A stretch of 64,000 bases of DNA, from the NCBI RefSeq assembly GCF_022458985.1, contig NC_061772.1, forward strand, positions 9,724,001 through 9,788,000. Reading direction: 5' to 3'. This document shows, piece by piece, positions 11,001 to 22,700 of the stretch. The translations under genes were made by a program, and so were the position numbers. The stretch's first letter is position 1; the number at the start of each line of letters is the position of its first letter. Below the pieces are notes generated by a model that saw nothing but the letters and a program-made list of their open reading frames with translations, ran no database searches and was not told where the DNA came from. The stretch is from Mugil cephalus (lineage: Eukaryota; Chordata; Actinopteri; Mugiliformes; Mugilidae).

Positions 11001-14000
11001 TAGACATATCCCTACAAACTTAGACAAGTTTGTATGTTTTTACCTGTCCTAGTTTTCCGATCTGAAGATTCGTCCAGTGCTGAGAGTGCTGAGCTGATGC
11101 TGTTCCTCAGAGCCTGGTTCTTCCCAGTGTTCTCCTCTTCATCTGAGCTGAAAGATGGCAGCGTCTCCAAGTTCTTTTGCAGATCTTCCTCCAGACGTTT
11201 CTGCTGAGAGGTCAAACCTGGACTCTCCTGAGGAATCATGGGCGTGGGCAGACTCTGAAGTTTAGGAGGCAAAGAAGGCAGCACGCATGGTTTGGATGAG
11301 GGGCAGGGTTTCCTCGAGCGACTAACTGTACGAGTAGGACTTTGAGAGAATTGCTGTTTGGGGCCAGATTTGATGAAGTCTAGGAAGGAGCCAATGAAGC
11401 CAGTTTTGACTTCTGGCTGTTTCTCTTCCACTTCACGAATCTTCTGCCTGATCCTCTCCTGCTGAGGACAACCATCATATATACTGTGTGAGGCAGATGG
11501 GGAGCTGACATCACTGCCCCTAGAGTTTTGTCGCTTCGCCGGCCCACTGCGCTTGCCAGTCCTGGCTAGTCCACCATCATCCTCAGAACCTCCTGATTTG
11601 GTCAAAGACTTGGACCGAGCCTTCTTTTTAGAAAAGTCGTCACTACCTTGACATTCCATGAGGTCGTCCTCTGTTTTAATAGACTCTGCATTCCCTTTGA
11701 CTGCGTGCTGAGGACCTGAGGGGTCATACACCTGTCTTGATAAGTGATAGTCATTCTCAGAGCTCCTTCCATCTCCATTCGAGTCAAGTTCAGTATTGCT
11801 GTGGTGAACAGACTGAACGTGGCAGTCTGTAGCCAACTGAGCTCCATTTAGTGCCAAGGTCATAGTGTGGGAGTTAGTGTTGTGGATGATTGGCTGTTGT
11901 GCTGAGGAGAAACTCGGTGACATGTGTCTTATATCCACAGTCTGGAAGTGACCTTTGGAATCAACAGGGCTTGCCATCACAACCATTTCGGCCTCAGCAG
12001 AGGATGTAGCTTTGACAAAGTCTTGCGGTGTGACGCCACAGGCTGCCACTGTGGCAGCCAGGATGTCATCAACATTCGACAAAATATTTCTGTCATCTGC
12101 GAGCAGCATGGAGTCAGGGAAGCAAATGGAGTTGAGAGCAAAGTGGTTCTTGGCATCATTTGGCTGCTGACTTGCCGACTGGCTGTAGTGGTGTTTAGAG
12201 GAAGCAGGGCATTCCGAGTTCGATTCAGACACTACTGTGCCCTGCTGACCCTGGGTGTCAGCAACACTCGTAGCAAGCAAGTCGCGATCCATCTGAAGAT
12301 ACTGAACATGAACTGGGCCCAGACCTTGGGTTGGTTGGAGACCCTCCACTGATAACACCTTTGAAGAGTTCTGACTATGGTGAACAAGGGGCTGCTGGAG
12401 CAGAATCATCTGGTTGGGCTCAAAGAGAACCTGAGAGCCGGGGACAGTGATGAATTGGGTGTGTGGTGCTGAAGTTTGGCTCTGGGACTGACTATGGTTC
12501 TGTTGGTTTTGTTGGTGTGACTCCAAAGATTTGAGCTGGCCCTGCTTGAGCTGCTCTGAGCACAGAGGTACATGTGAAGACACGTTAGTGGAGTTTATAG
12601 TTTTTGTGTTGGCATTTTCATGACCATTTGCACCGCTCAAATGAATGTGGTGCTGGCTCACTGAATTAATCCTTTCATCTTTTACCTGTGATGTATTTGT
12701 ATGACCTAGCCCAATAAGCTGGTCATCAGAACGTGAATTGCTTCGAATAACGCTTTGTGTTTTATGATGATCGTCCATTTTTGAAACAACATAGATTACA
12801 TTGTTGTGAGAAGCCATGTTATTATCTGTTGCAGAGGCCTCCATAGATACCTGCTGCAGAGCCTCCAGGTCTTGGAGAGGAAGCTCTTCAGGTTTCTGTT
12901 TGCCATATGTAGGCTTTATGTTCTGTACTGAGGATCTGTTATTTTGCAAGGCTTGAACGGTTGAAGAGTAAGTAGGCAACGGTGCTGACAAAACATATTT
13001 GTGGGGCTGCGTGTGCTGCTGGGCTAGAGTATCATGTGTTCTACCTCCCACTGAGGCCTGCATGAGGGTGTAGTCCACCGTAGAATTTGATGTGGGCAGA
13101 CTACGTACACATGTGTGCGGGTAAGTCGAGTTAAGGGATTGCCCTGTGGCGTAGCTTTGAGGCTGACTTACCGAAGCTTGACCTTGTGACTGAGATGTAA
13201 AAGTCACATTTGGAGCACCCCGAGTGTGGGATGTCGGGTAGCTCTCAGACAAATTTCCCCGACATAAGCTCTGGACCTGAGCTCCATACTGGATCTCCTG
13301 CTCTTGGCTCAGCTCAGGAGCAGATGAGTAGACAAGAGTTGGACTAACAGATGCCACATTGTCAGACTGACTAGAGAGAGAGGACAGAGTTTTGTAAACC
13401 GGGGAGAGTTTGTCTGAGGTGGAATGGGAAGTCTGTGACTGCGTATGGGGTGTGATATGGGTTTGGGACAAGCTGCTGGACATTAGGCTAGATAGCTGGA
13501 CTGCCTGCTGATTTGCAATCACTGAATTCTGCTTCTGTCCAGGGGAAGAATAGCGCTCAGGAGACCCTGCTGTCAGGCTCTGAGAATGGCTCTCTTCATC
13601 CCCTGTAGGGTGTGGAGCTAGTTTGGATGAACAGTCTTTAGCTTTTGGCAACAAAATGGATGAATAAGCTTGTGTCACACAATCTGTTTCGGGTTGTGGG
13701 GAACCATTGACTGCTTGAGAGGAATCTGCTCCTGTGGAGGGGCTGCAGGACACGGGGGTCTGACGGGATGAGTCCTGCTGATAGGACACATCTGCTTCAC
13801 TGCCAGAGCCAAAGTAACCCTGTAAGGAGTGCTCCGTACTGGGCAACTGATCTGAGGCCATGTGGCTACTGGAAGGCCTCTGGTGGTGTTTGATCACACT
13901 ACATTCACGTTGAAGAGCTCTTTCAATAGAGCCTGAGAAAACTGTAGCCCCATAGGGCTGAGAGGTACCATGAGAGGCAGACAGGGCAGGAGGCAGAAGG

Positions 14001-16914
14001 CTGAATTGGGGTTGCAGGAGATGGGGGGCCGACTCCTGCGCTGAGCGATACGTGGAGGACTGCACAGGTAGAGTTGAGCCCAGAGAAGGGGCAGAGAGAT
14101 GATTGAAGGCCAGGGCAGTGGGAAGCACAGTCTGGCTAGGTTTGAGATGTAACAGGGGATCATGATGGGAAAACAGGCCATTGGTGGAAGTGCTAAAGGC
14201 AGGATCCTGGAGAGCCAGAGAAGGGTTAGTAGTGTAACTCCTGGGAGGGTAGGCACCTGTGTGCTGATAGGATGACAGGGCAGAAGGAGAGGGGAAAGTG
14301 GCAGAAGAGGGCAGGGCACCCGTCAAGTACAGCTCTGTGGTGGAAGAGTTGGTACCTACAGGGAACAAGACAGAACATATGATACAAGAACAGGACACGG
14401 TAGGCATCTTTAGTACTTAATATCTGTCTATTTAGCAGACTGAATGAGTGGATGTGCTCTAACCCGCAGGCCATGATGGAGGTCTAAAAGGGGGAAGCAA
14501 TGAGGCACTAACAGGACCAGCCTGAAGGCTTCTCGACTCCATGGCTGATAGGAAGCTCATGATTGAGGTCTCAGAAGTATTACTGCTCGACTCAAGTGTT
14601 CCTGACAAAATAGAAAGAGAAACAGAATTTCTGAAATCCTCACATAAGAACTAAAAATATACGCATGAAAAGATGTCATCAGAGAGATCTCTTATTATTT
14701 GGCTAAACTAGTCACTTAAAAACCATATTTCTGGCATCCGTAACTCACCTGCGGCAGCAGGAACGTGTGATGTAGTGTAGGTGGGAAGCTGGTGCGTGGA
14801 AGTGTAGCTTTGCCGCTGAAGGAGCTCCGCATCAAGATGTGCTGCACCATAACTGGGACTGCATGCACAAAGGAACATGCAATTTTAATTATTGCTCTCG
14901 TCTTCACAAGCAGCAGTGAACCACACAGCTAAAAAGCACAAACGTATGGTGGATTCAGAAAGCATTGCAATACTGTTACAGGTTTATTGTTAAAATGACA
15001 TTTTGCCCACCAACTGAAACACACTAGTCCAAAGTAAAAATGTGTTTTCATTATGTTGGTGGATTTGAGAGGGCCCAATTAATGGGAGTGCTGCAGGGTC
15101 TTCCCATCACTGCTAAAAATCCTGAAGCCTGTAAAGAGGCAGTGGGTTCTTGATCACCGTCTTGACCCACAATATTCTTGCTTGGTTACACAAGTTCAAC
15201 CTTTTTCCATTTCTAAATGATTGATCAAAAGTTTACATCTACTTGGATGTGCCGAATGTCATAGTGAACATGACTAATTTTAGTTCACGTGTTAAAAATA
15301 TGTCCAAACTTTTTCTTGGATGATGTCATTAATGTTGCCAGGCTTCATGGTGTTTGCCATCGCTCACACATGAAAGTCTACACAAATGTTGAACAAAATC
15401 CTATAACCAAACAAGACATACGTTTGTTTACATTAACATTTTTGCTATTTTCCTTTGACGCCTTTTTACTGTGACAAATACAACAGCAATAATTCTGAAA
15501 AGTACGAAAAGCTATACTGTAAAAATTGATCTGTCTATTATAGAATCCACCATCGCTTAAGTTGAAATGTAAAAAGTAGTATGAACATTGCACTAAGGCT
15601 TGGTTATTCCAACAACTGAGAAGTTAGGAATGACACTTGTTATTAATATCTGACGAGAGACTCCTTCCTTCATTGGAAAAAATTCGTAGGAAAAATACAT
15701 GAAATTAGAGGTGATTAGGTTCAGTTAGCCTAGTCTTAAGTGTTGCACTTTTGCCAGAAGGTAAACATCTGTGAAGAACACAGAGCTAAAAGGGAGTCGC
15801 TTGGGTCTTGTGTGGCTGTTTCAACAGAGACACACACACACACCAGGAATCCTTCCTGATGCAACTCTTCTCTGCTAACCAACCATGAAGAAGAAAAATA
15901 CCAATGCAACTCATAACAACTACAAATATCAACTAGTGACTTGGTTTCTGGATTCCAGAGTGCAGTGCTGTGTTATTTAGGTCACGACAGAATGAACCAT
16001 GGTTTTCTTATGAACCAGTAACCAGCAAATTCGTGGTATAATGTACTCATTAACTATTTAATAAAGACTGTCAGACTTTTGCTATTCAGCAAATGACTGA
16101 TCAGGTTTGTGGTCCAACTCAGTGAATTGTCTTGCTTAATCTGCACCGTAAAGGTATCATTTGCAGCCAATACAAATACGTTAGTAACCCGTCAATTATT
16201 AGAGATTACGATGTTAAACAACACATCAGTCAAAAGACGCAAAGTCAGAGCGCTGCAACTTAGGCAGTTTTTGCGGTTGCATTCGCTCTGATTTATGAAG
16301 CTGTGGTAAATATAGCGACCTCTAACTCTCGTAAACTCAAACAATAGCACAAAAATAGAGATTTCGACATGTCGCCTTTACAAACAACACCACTAAGTGA
16401 CACACAGTAATTAGCATCGGTGGCTAGTTACCTATGTTGTTTTGGCTCTGGCGAGCACATGCGAGTCAGGAAGAGGCCTAATAAATGGAAGTTTAATATG
16501 CCCTGTCGGTGAACTCGATACATAAACATAAAACAATTCACTAACTAACTGCCCGTGGCCATACTGAGAAGGAGGTGCGCTAGCGAAAACTAGCAAGGTG
16601 GGAAACAGCAACAACACACGGCTAGGAAACCACTGACAAGTCAGCCTCTGCTACTCTGACCAAATTCCCAGATTTCTCCAGTCCCCTCCGCGTTCCCGAC
16701 GAGCGCGGGGGGACGCATGCACTTTTCTCCAAGAAAGCAAAGCTAGGCCCTCCATCACCGACATTTCCTTCGGTAGGTGACCCGCCCTCTCCTTCATCTT
16801 TTACCTTGGCTTGATACTGGCTGAGCCGCGGTCATAGGCCCACGAAGCTACGGGCTGTGCTGGTGGAGCCAGCGCGTCCGCAAAGCTGGAGCTCGGATAG
16901 TTCCTGTCCATCAT
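8010..16914 (-). CDS. qser1: Glutamine/serine-rich protein 1 (13 coding exons)
   Basis: Minus-strand gene for QSER1, a nuclear chromatin-associated protein. In mammals it is reported to cooperate with TET1 to keep developmental promoters unmethylated; PRR12 is its paralogue. Coding exons in transcript order: 16914-16805, 14858-14749, 14601-14464, 14355-11044, 10763-10459, 10158-10042, 9936-9803, 9720-9548, 9434-9297, 9197-9100, 8749-8603, 8354-8259, 8150-8010. All have GT-AG junctions; total 5019 nt, 1672 residues (human about 1735). The start is the first of two ATGs giving MMDRNYPSS, matching the family start. Exon 4 (3.3 kb) encodes a Q/S-rich, probably disordered stretch (residues about 120-1223) with conserved islands: [10 protein letters not shown] near 860, a charged helix plus SFLDFIKSG near 1086-1118, and [12 protein letters not shown] near 1181. 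Residues about 1290-1672 form the conserved family C-terminus (DUF4211-like), with [12 protein letters not shown], a basic PPPKKRRKW signal and [13 protein letters not shown]. Confidence 0.95.
14859..16804 (-). other. qser1: qser1 intron 1
   Basis: The 1.9 kb first intron of qser1. I see no exon-like segment or recognised repeat in it, apart from a short CA run near 15831-15842. Confidence 0.8.
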
Positions 16915-17420
16915 CCGGTGAAAGGTTCACTTCCCCAACGGAGCTTCGTGGAGCAGCGGACACACATCGTAGCAGCAGCCCGGGTCCGACCCAGCGGCCA
17001 AGGCAGTCCCGTCAAAACAAAAAAAAAAAAAAAAAAACGCCGTCAAGCTACTGTGTCCTGGATAAAGTATCACCTTTCCTTGTGGCTGGTTTTCCCCCCA
17101 TCTCCCGTCATGTAAGTTAGTCTGATTTCTCTTCTGAGGGGCACCGACACTTGGCCGCAGCTAGGAGGCTAAGTAGTGAAACTCCTACGAGTGGAAATGT
17201 TGCGCTCGAAGCAGACTCTGCATCGACTTTTGAGGCACAAGTACTACTATCGAGGCAGGCAACATGTTCCGAAGGCTCGCTCCACCACGCGAAAAAAAAT
17301 CACGTGACCAGCATCCCAAGCGAAGCCTCGTCTTGTCACGCCGCTACCAGAGGCGTGGCGCTGCTTTTGAACAGGATAGAAACTCTTGTTGTCTAGGTGC
17401 GATAAGGTAAGTGGGATTTC
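16915..17420 (-). promoter_or_regulatory. qser1: Probable qser1 promoter and 5' leader
   Basis: Upstream of the qser1 start codon the base composition turns G+C- and CpG-rich, as in a vertebrate housekeeping promoter. It contains a TCACGTGA palindrome (17300-17307) and a run of about 19 A (U in the transcript sense) near 17018-17037. No TATA box is evident. The transcription start is inferred only. Confidence 0.55.
17300..17307. promoter_or_regulatory. qser1: TCACGTGA palindromic E-box (M-box type)
   Basis: Perfect palindrome TCACGTGA about 390 bases upstream of the qser1 ATG. This is the core bound by USF and MITF/TFE family bHLH-zipper proteins. Occupancy is inference. Confidence 0.45.
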
Positions 17421-17835
17421 TCTCGAAAAACAATCACTGAATAGACTCGATCACAGTTTGGGACCCACCTGACTTGTTTCGTGACAAGTGGAAGGCAGCG
17501 ACCATTTGCCACTTTGATTGGATTTTATTGTTGTTCCTAAACATTCTTGTGTTTGAGATATTTCCGGGCTGCATACACCTTCGGGGAAGTTGCTGTGCAG
17601 CCCAGAGCCAGCAACTGATCAGGTTACCGTGCTGCCTCCTGTCTGTCTGCAGGTCTATCCGTTTGTACCACACTGAAGGCTGTAGGGTTCCTCGGAGGGC
17701 CACGCCACACCAAATCCAGTAATGGTCACCTTCCGCTATAGTCATGCGTTAGTGTGGGCACTGGAATGTAACTAGAATGAAAATATTACATTTCTCTGAT
17801 TCACCCCTTTACCCATGCTAACGCTGCTCCCTATT

Positions 17836-18246
17836 GCGCAGCTGCGGCCCACGGGCCAAAATCTGACCCACAGCATGACTTTGCAAAGTGTGAAAATTCC
17901 ATAGAAGACTGCAGTTTTTCAATCAAAACATCTCCCATTCTACTGTTGAAGTGGACTGAGACCAGGGACTAAACAGGAGACAGCAATGTGCCCAAATGGG
18001 ACCTATTTGTTTTGTTGTTGTTTTGTTTTTTAAGGAATATATGTGTGTGTGTGTGTGTGTGTGTGTTTGTTTAAGGATAGTTTATTAAATATAAAAAAAT
18101 CATTCTCCTTATTTAATCTCCAGTAAAACAAATGCAAAAAAATGGAGTTGTCATCATAACATTACAACATTATCTTTATGATCCGGTCTGCTTCAGATCA
18201 AACTGGACTGTACATGGCCCGTGAACTAAATGAGTTTCACACCCCT
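17836..18246 (-). mobile_element. Degenerate interspersed repeat, hAT-like ends
   Basis: Read on the minus strand it begins CAGGGGTGTGAAACTCAT, passes CACGGGCC and ends near 17836 in GGCCCGTGGGCCGCAGC. This arrangement is common in interspersed fish elements. No transposase frame remains. A (TG)n run lies inside at 18042-18066. The family name is a guess and needs a repeat library. Confidence 0.5.
18042..18066. repeat. (TG)n microsatellite
   Basis: TG dinucleotide run of about 25 bases inside the degenerate repeat between prrg4 and qser1. Confidence 0.95.
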
Positions 18247-20434
18247 GCTCTGTTGTCTCTTTTTCCAGGGAAGTGAGGCAAAGTCTGCATCTTGTGCTTA
18301 CAAAGAACTCAAAAGCAGCACAAAACCTTCTAATTATACATTTAAAAGAAATGTAACTGACTAGCTGATTAGCTGCGAGAACATAGCCACTTAAAGTGCA
18401 ACTTAATTGCACTGCACACTTTCCTAATCCCTCTACAGTAAATCCAAATGTGTAAATAATTACTCCAATATTGTGTCCAGGATTATCTCATGAGTTTGTC
18501 GTCCTTTATAGTTTGGTACAGTATTGATAATCAATTTAATCCTGGTAGTTAATATTAGTGAGAAAAAATAGACAAAACACATGTGTTGTCTTGTGATAGT
18601 TCCCCAGTTAGTTGAGAAATGTTCTAGATATTTCAGTTATATGATGTCATAAACTTCCCTTCCACCTACTGCACTGTAGTTAGCTGTCAAATATGAACAA
18701 TTAGCTTACAGTCAAACTGTAGAGGAAATTGGTGGGACATGAATATTGCCTGTCACTGACTTGTATACGCTGTATCTGTGGAATCTGACAACACGTCTTT
18801 CCTGCAGGCACTTGTGGGGCTGCATGAATCAACAGATGTTACATCTAGAAAAGCTGCGCAGAGACCTGTATTGTTTACCAGGAGTACGAAACGTACACTC
18901 ATATACTCAAGGGTAAAAGATGAGGCAAAAATAATTAAAATATAAATTTTATTTAAAACAACAATAAAGTTTTTAAAGCAGTTCTGCTTCAGAACTGATT
19001 CCGCAAAGCTTGCCCTCGACACATTCTCATAAATTATATTGTGAAACCTACTAGTAAATTCTGTGCCGCATCCCTTGAAAAAAACATGGTTATGTACAAA
19101 CATGCAGGGCTCGTACAGTAATTCACGAGTAAGTGAATACTTAAAAGGGATAGTCCAGTGTCTTTGATTTGGAGTCACATCATGCAGTAATTGTGTGCAG
19201 TCATAGAACGTTGCCTACAATAGATGGTGGTCAGAACACTCCCTGTAATTCAGCGCTCAGCTACCTCACTCCTCCAGACCACTTCAATGAAATACCAGTA
19301 CTATGGACAAGTATGACAGACATCGCAGATATCACTTCTATCATATCATATCACATCTATTATTTTGTTATTGCTCATTCAACCTTTGGCTAAGTGAGAG
19401 TCTTTGTGTTGAATAAACTGCTGGGCTGCATCTCTTGCAGCTATTTAAATATATTTTAGCTGTTGCATTAATTTAGTAGAATTTTAAAATGTTCTGCAAA
19501 AATAAAAAATCTTTAAAACTGCTCACTCATGCATCTTTCTACTTACAGCACATCTAATAATTAATAACAGTGTTTTGATTATAAATTATTAACTTATTTT
19601 ACTTACTTATAAGACATGATATAGCTTATATATCAGAAGAGGATTCTTATTCATTAGTGAAACATGCATCAATTTTCTAACACAACTCTATAAGCAGGAG
19701 GAAAAAATCCCAAAGTTTTCACAAAAGAATCAAGGTAAAAGATGATGATGGAAAACTACACAGTCAATCTTCACAAAGAAAACTGGAATACCAGCGCATC
19801 AAAAACACTGTCTGCAAAAGCGTTTCCCTGACGGCAGTCATCACCATCATGTACAGAAAACAGTTGCTGTTGTTCCTTCTGAAGGAGACAGGAAGCCATA
19901 TGACTCCATGAATCATCTGTCTCTCTGTGTTTACAATTAATACTTCATTGTGTAATGAAACATGATCCTGTTCTTGCTCTCAGACTTACAAGCTGTGTCA
20001 AAAGCAACTGCTCCTTAAAGCACAGGGTGTTCCAGCTTAACACAAGACTCCTACTCCGACCCATTATGGATTCTTCATTTTCCTTAAAAAGAAGCAAACT
20101 GGCTAAAATATATGATGAAGCTTATTAGGCATAAGGTTGGAGTTACATTACAAAGCATAATCACACCTGAGAAACATTATGGTTACTCTTTGGTACCAGC
20201 AGGTCAAGAAAGGAGAGTTAAAAATCATTTAAGATGATATTATAAAAGGGAAAAAATACCCCCACAAATCAGGAAAAACAAACAAACAAAGTAGAACTTA
20301 ACGTAATAAACAAATGTCATAATGTAATCTGTTAATATTTCAACGATAGAAAAATAAAAATTGATCTAGTAGAATAGCACGATGCAGATGTTGAATGGCT
20401 GTAAGCTGTCTACTGGGATGTTGTCCAGAAGACA
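18247..20434 (-). other. prrg4: prrg4 3' untranslated region and spacer
   Basis: AT-rich DNA between the prrg4 stop codon and the qser1 promoter. A minus-strand AATAAA at 18948-18953 would give a 3' UTR of about 1.5 kb. Short ORFs on both strands have no recognisable product. Confidence 0.5.
18948..18953 (-). terminator. prrg4: Candidate prrg4 polyadenylation signal
   Basis: AATAAA on the minus strand in an A/T-rich stretch about 1.5 kb past the stop codon. Other nearby variants are possible. Confidence 0.35.
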
Positions 20435-22231
20435 CTACCGCCGAGCGCTTCCAGGTCGTGAGCTGAAACCAAAAAAAAATAAGATATCCTTAAAAAGAAG
20501 TGTAAATTGCCTGTCTGTGACTCAAATGTGGACTATAGACAGTGACGTGTAACATAAGAGTAAATACGAATGCATGTGCAAATACCCAGGATAGGGAGGA
20601 GGTGGGGCGTCGTGTGGTCCACTTCTTGCAATCGCCTGTTCATAGGAAGGGAGTCCCGGAGGGTCTACTTCACCGTCAGGGGACGATCCTGGAGGGGGAA
20701 GCACGGGCTGCCGGGAGACCTCCTCTAGTCGTCGTATTATTAGAGATGCATTACTTCTTCTAGGGCGCCCACGCACAGAACTGGGAAAGTAGTGCATGAG
20801 TTTATACTTGTGATCTGCTTAATTAATTCAAGTAGTAAAGTTGAGGAAATGTGAAGGACATTATATACATAATAAATATATATTTATGTATAATATATAA
20901 TTATATATTTTTTCCCTTAACAACTGTTCATGACTAAAATCACATGAAGATCCTTCATGTTCTACATGTACAATACATGGACAAGAAGCAGTGTTAGAAT
21001 GGGTGTTAATGTTATCTTACTATTTCATAATCGACTAACTCGAGGATTCATAGATGTCAGCCTTCTCAAATGTACTGTATGTTAGCACACTGAACATTTT
21101 TCAGCATTTTTATGTGCTGCATAAATATTGAGAATGCCAGTTTGTCCAAGTGCCTGTATGTGTTTGTTATAGTATATAGTCTGATCAGAGTTGCGGTAGC
21201 TCTAAGGTGTCCCTGGGAAAATGCAGTCCATCTCACCTTTCCCGGCTCATGTTGTTCTTGCATTTGTTGTGACAGAAATACCAGATCAGGAGGCCAGCGA
21301 TAATAATGGCCACTCCGGCAGTAATGAGTCCCACCAAAAGAGATGTGACATCGACCCGCGACTGACGATTTCCCTTATCTGTGGATCATCACAAACCACA
21401 GAGAGGCGGTGTGTTTTTATGACGGCACCATCACTACTTACAGTAGTTTACGTAATCATTTCAATTCCACAAGGAAGTTCCCCTTTTTCATCTGATAGCG
21501 ATACTTCCCCGGGTTCAGTTCTCTACACTCACAGATCAAAACAGAATTCAGTAATCATCACTAATGCAAACCAAATGAGAATGAACTGGCAGTGACGGTG
21601 GTCAAACAGGTTTCAAGTAATAGTTTCAGTAATAGCTCTTGCTCTCAGAGAACCAAAGCCCTCCTCTACAGTACATACATCGTTATCGTCATGTTATTAT
21701 ACGCTCAGCAAATCCTCTGTTTCTCTTACCTATGTATTTCTTCCAAAAATCATTCTGCAAAAGACAAAAATAACAAAATAAATCATCTACAAAATAAATG
21801 ATGGAATCAGCATGGAGAACTTTGTGCAGTGACCGTCTATAAGGATGCCAGCATCACTTAACTGTAGCCGGAATGTTTTCAAAAACCTCCCTTGCTTCCT
21901 CGTAGTTGCAGACTTCTTCGTAACACTCCCTCTCCAGATTTCCAGGAACAAACATCTCAAAATCAAACCGGTTGAACAGCAGATGGCGACCAAGGAATGA
22001 GTTTGCGCCCCCCTCATCTACAAACACTAAAGAGAGCGAAAAATCGATTCAGCTGGGGAAGGTAAGCCGGGAAGATGGGTGTGAGTATGGTGAATCCTTT
22101 TGGATTCAGTGGAGCATCTCACCTTCTTGGTCTTCTTGTTCATCAGGTTCGGAGAGTAACCTCCTCCTCACACAGACCAGATCCCCACAAGTTAGTAGTA
22201 GAAGGAATATGAACGAACGAAACATGGTCAT
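20435..22231 (-). CDS. prrg4: Transmembrane gamma-carboxyglutamic acid protein 4 (6 coding exons)
   Basis: Single-pass membrane protein with an extracellular Gla domain, whose glutamates are carboxylated by the vitamin K-dependent enzyme. Its cytoplasmic tail can bind WW-domain proteins. Coding exons: 22231-22123, 22017-21863, 21754-21730, 21378-21237, 20780-20586, 20462-20435; total 654 nt, 217 residues (human 226). Two in-frame ATGs lie six bases apart (22231 and 22225); both lead into the signal peptide [18 protein letters not shown]. The Gla domain spans roughly residues 40-87, with [17 protein letters not shown] and [15 protein letters not shown], including the paired cysteines. A tiny 25-nt exon encodes NDFWKKYI. 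A transmembrane segment ([19 protein letters not shown], then LLIWYFC) follows, with a basic stop-transfer stretch. The tail has LPSYEQA and the PY motif PPPPYPG. It ends in GSRPGSARR, shorter than human. It sits between qser1 and eif3m on the same strand, as in mammals. Confidence 0.94.
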
Positions 22232-22700
22232 ACGTGAACCCGCGCACCTGCGGACGGTAATTCACAACTTCTTCAGGGTATTTACACACATTTAGCTCAC
22301 GGAGTAGCACCAGATTCAAATTTTCAACATAGCCGATGTTGTTGATGATGGGCAGAGTTCAAACTGAAACCTACCCAAAGGAGCGGCAGGTGCGTGTCGG
22401 CCTCGAAGCTGATAAGATGAATCAGGAAACGTTCAGCGATACTCACAAACAACAGCCGTGTTTGCCTACTTCCTTCGATGAACTTTAATGACGCTCATCG
22501 TTTCTAGACAAAATAAGTTAATCCAAAACTGAAATAGTCTCTCAGTAATTAAAAGAGTTCCTGTAGCTTTTTTAAAAAAAGTTTTGTTTACTCCCAACAG
22601 ATGAAGTCCTGTCTTCTTCTTGACGCGCTACCTGCACAGACTCGACCAATCGATCACGTTCACCTGGATTACAAGATGGGTTTTGGATGCCTTAATAAAA
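22232..22700 (-). promoter_or_regulatory. prrg4: Probable prrg4 5' leader and promoter
   Basis: On the minus strand a CAG acceptor-like site (ending at about 22249) lies just upstream of the ATG, and a possible donor (TTTGG|GTAGGT near 22370) lies about 120 bases further up. A short non-coding first exon is therefore possible, though the polypyrimidine tract is weak. Further up is CCAAT-containing sequence near 22645. The transcription start is not determined. Confidence 0.35.

Noticed and set aside
11924-12352. Plus-strand frame of 142 codons
   Set aside because: It lies antisense within the large qser1 coding exon and reflects that exon's codon bias.
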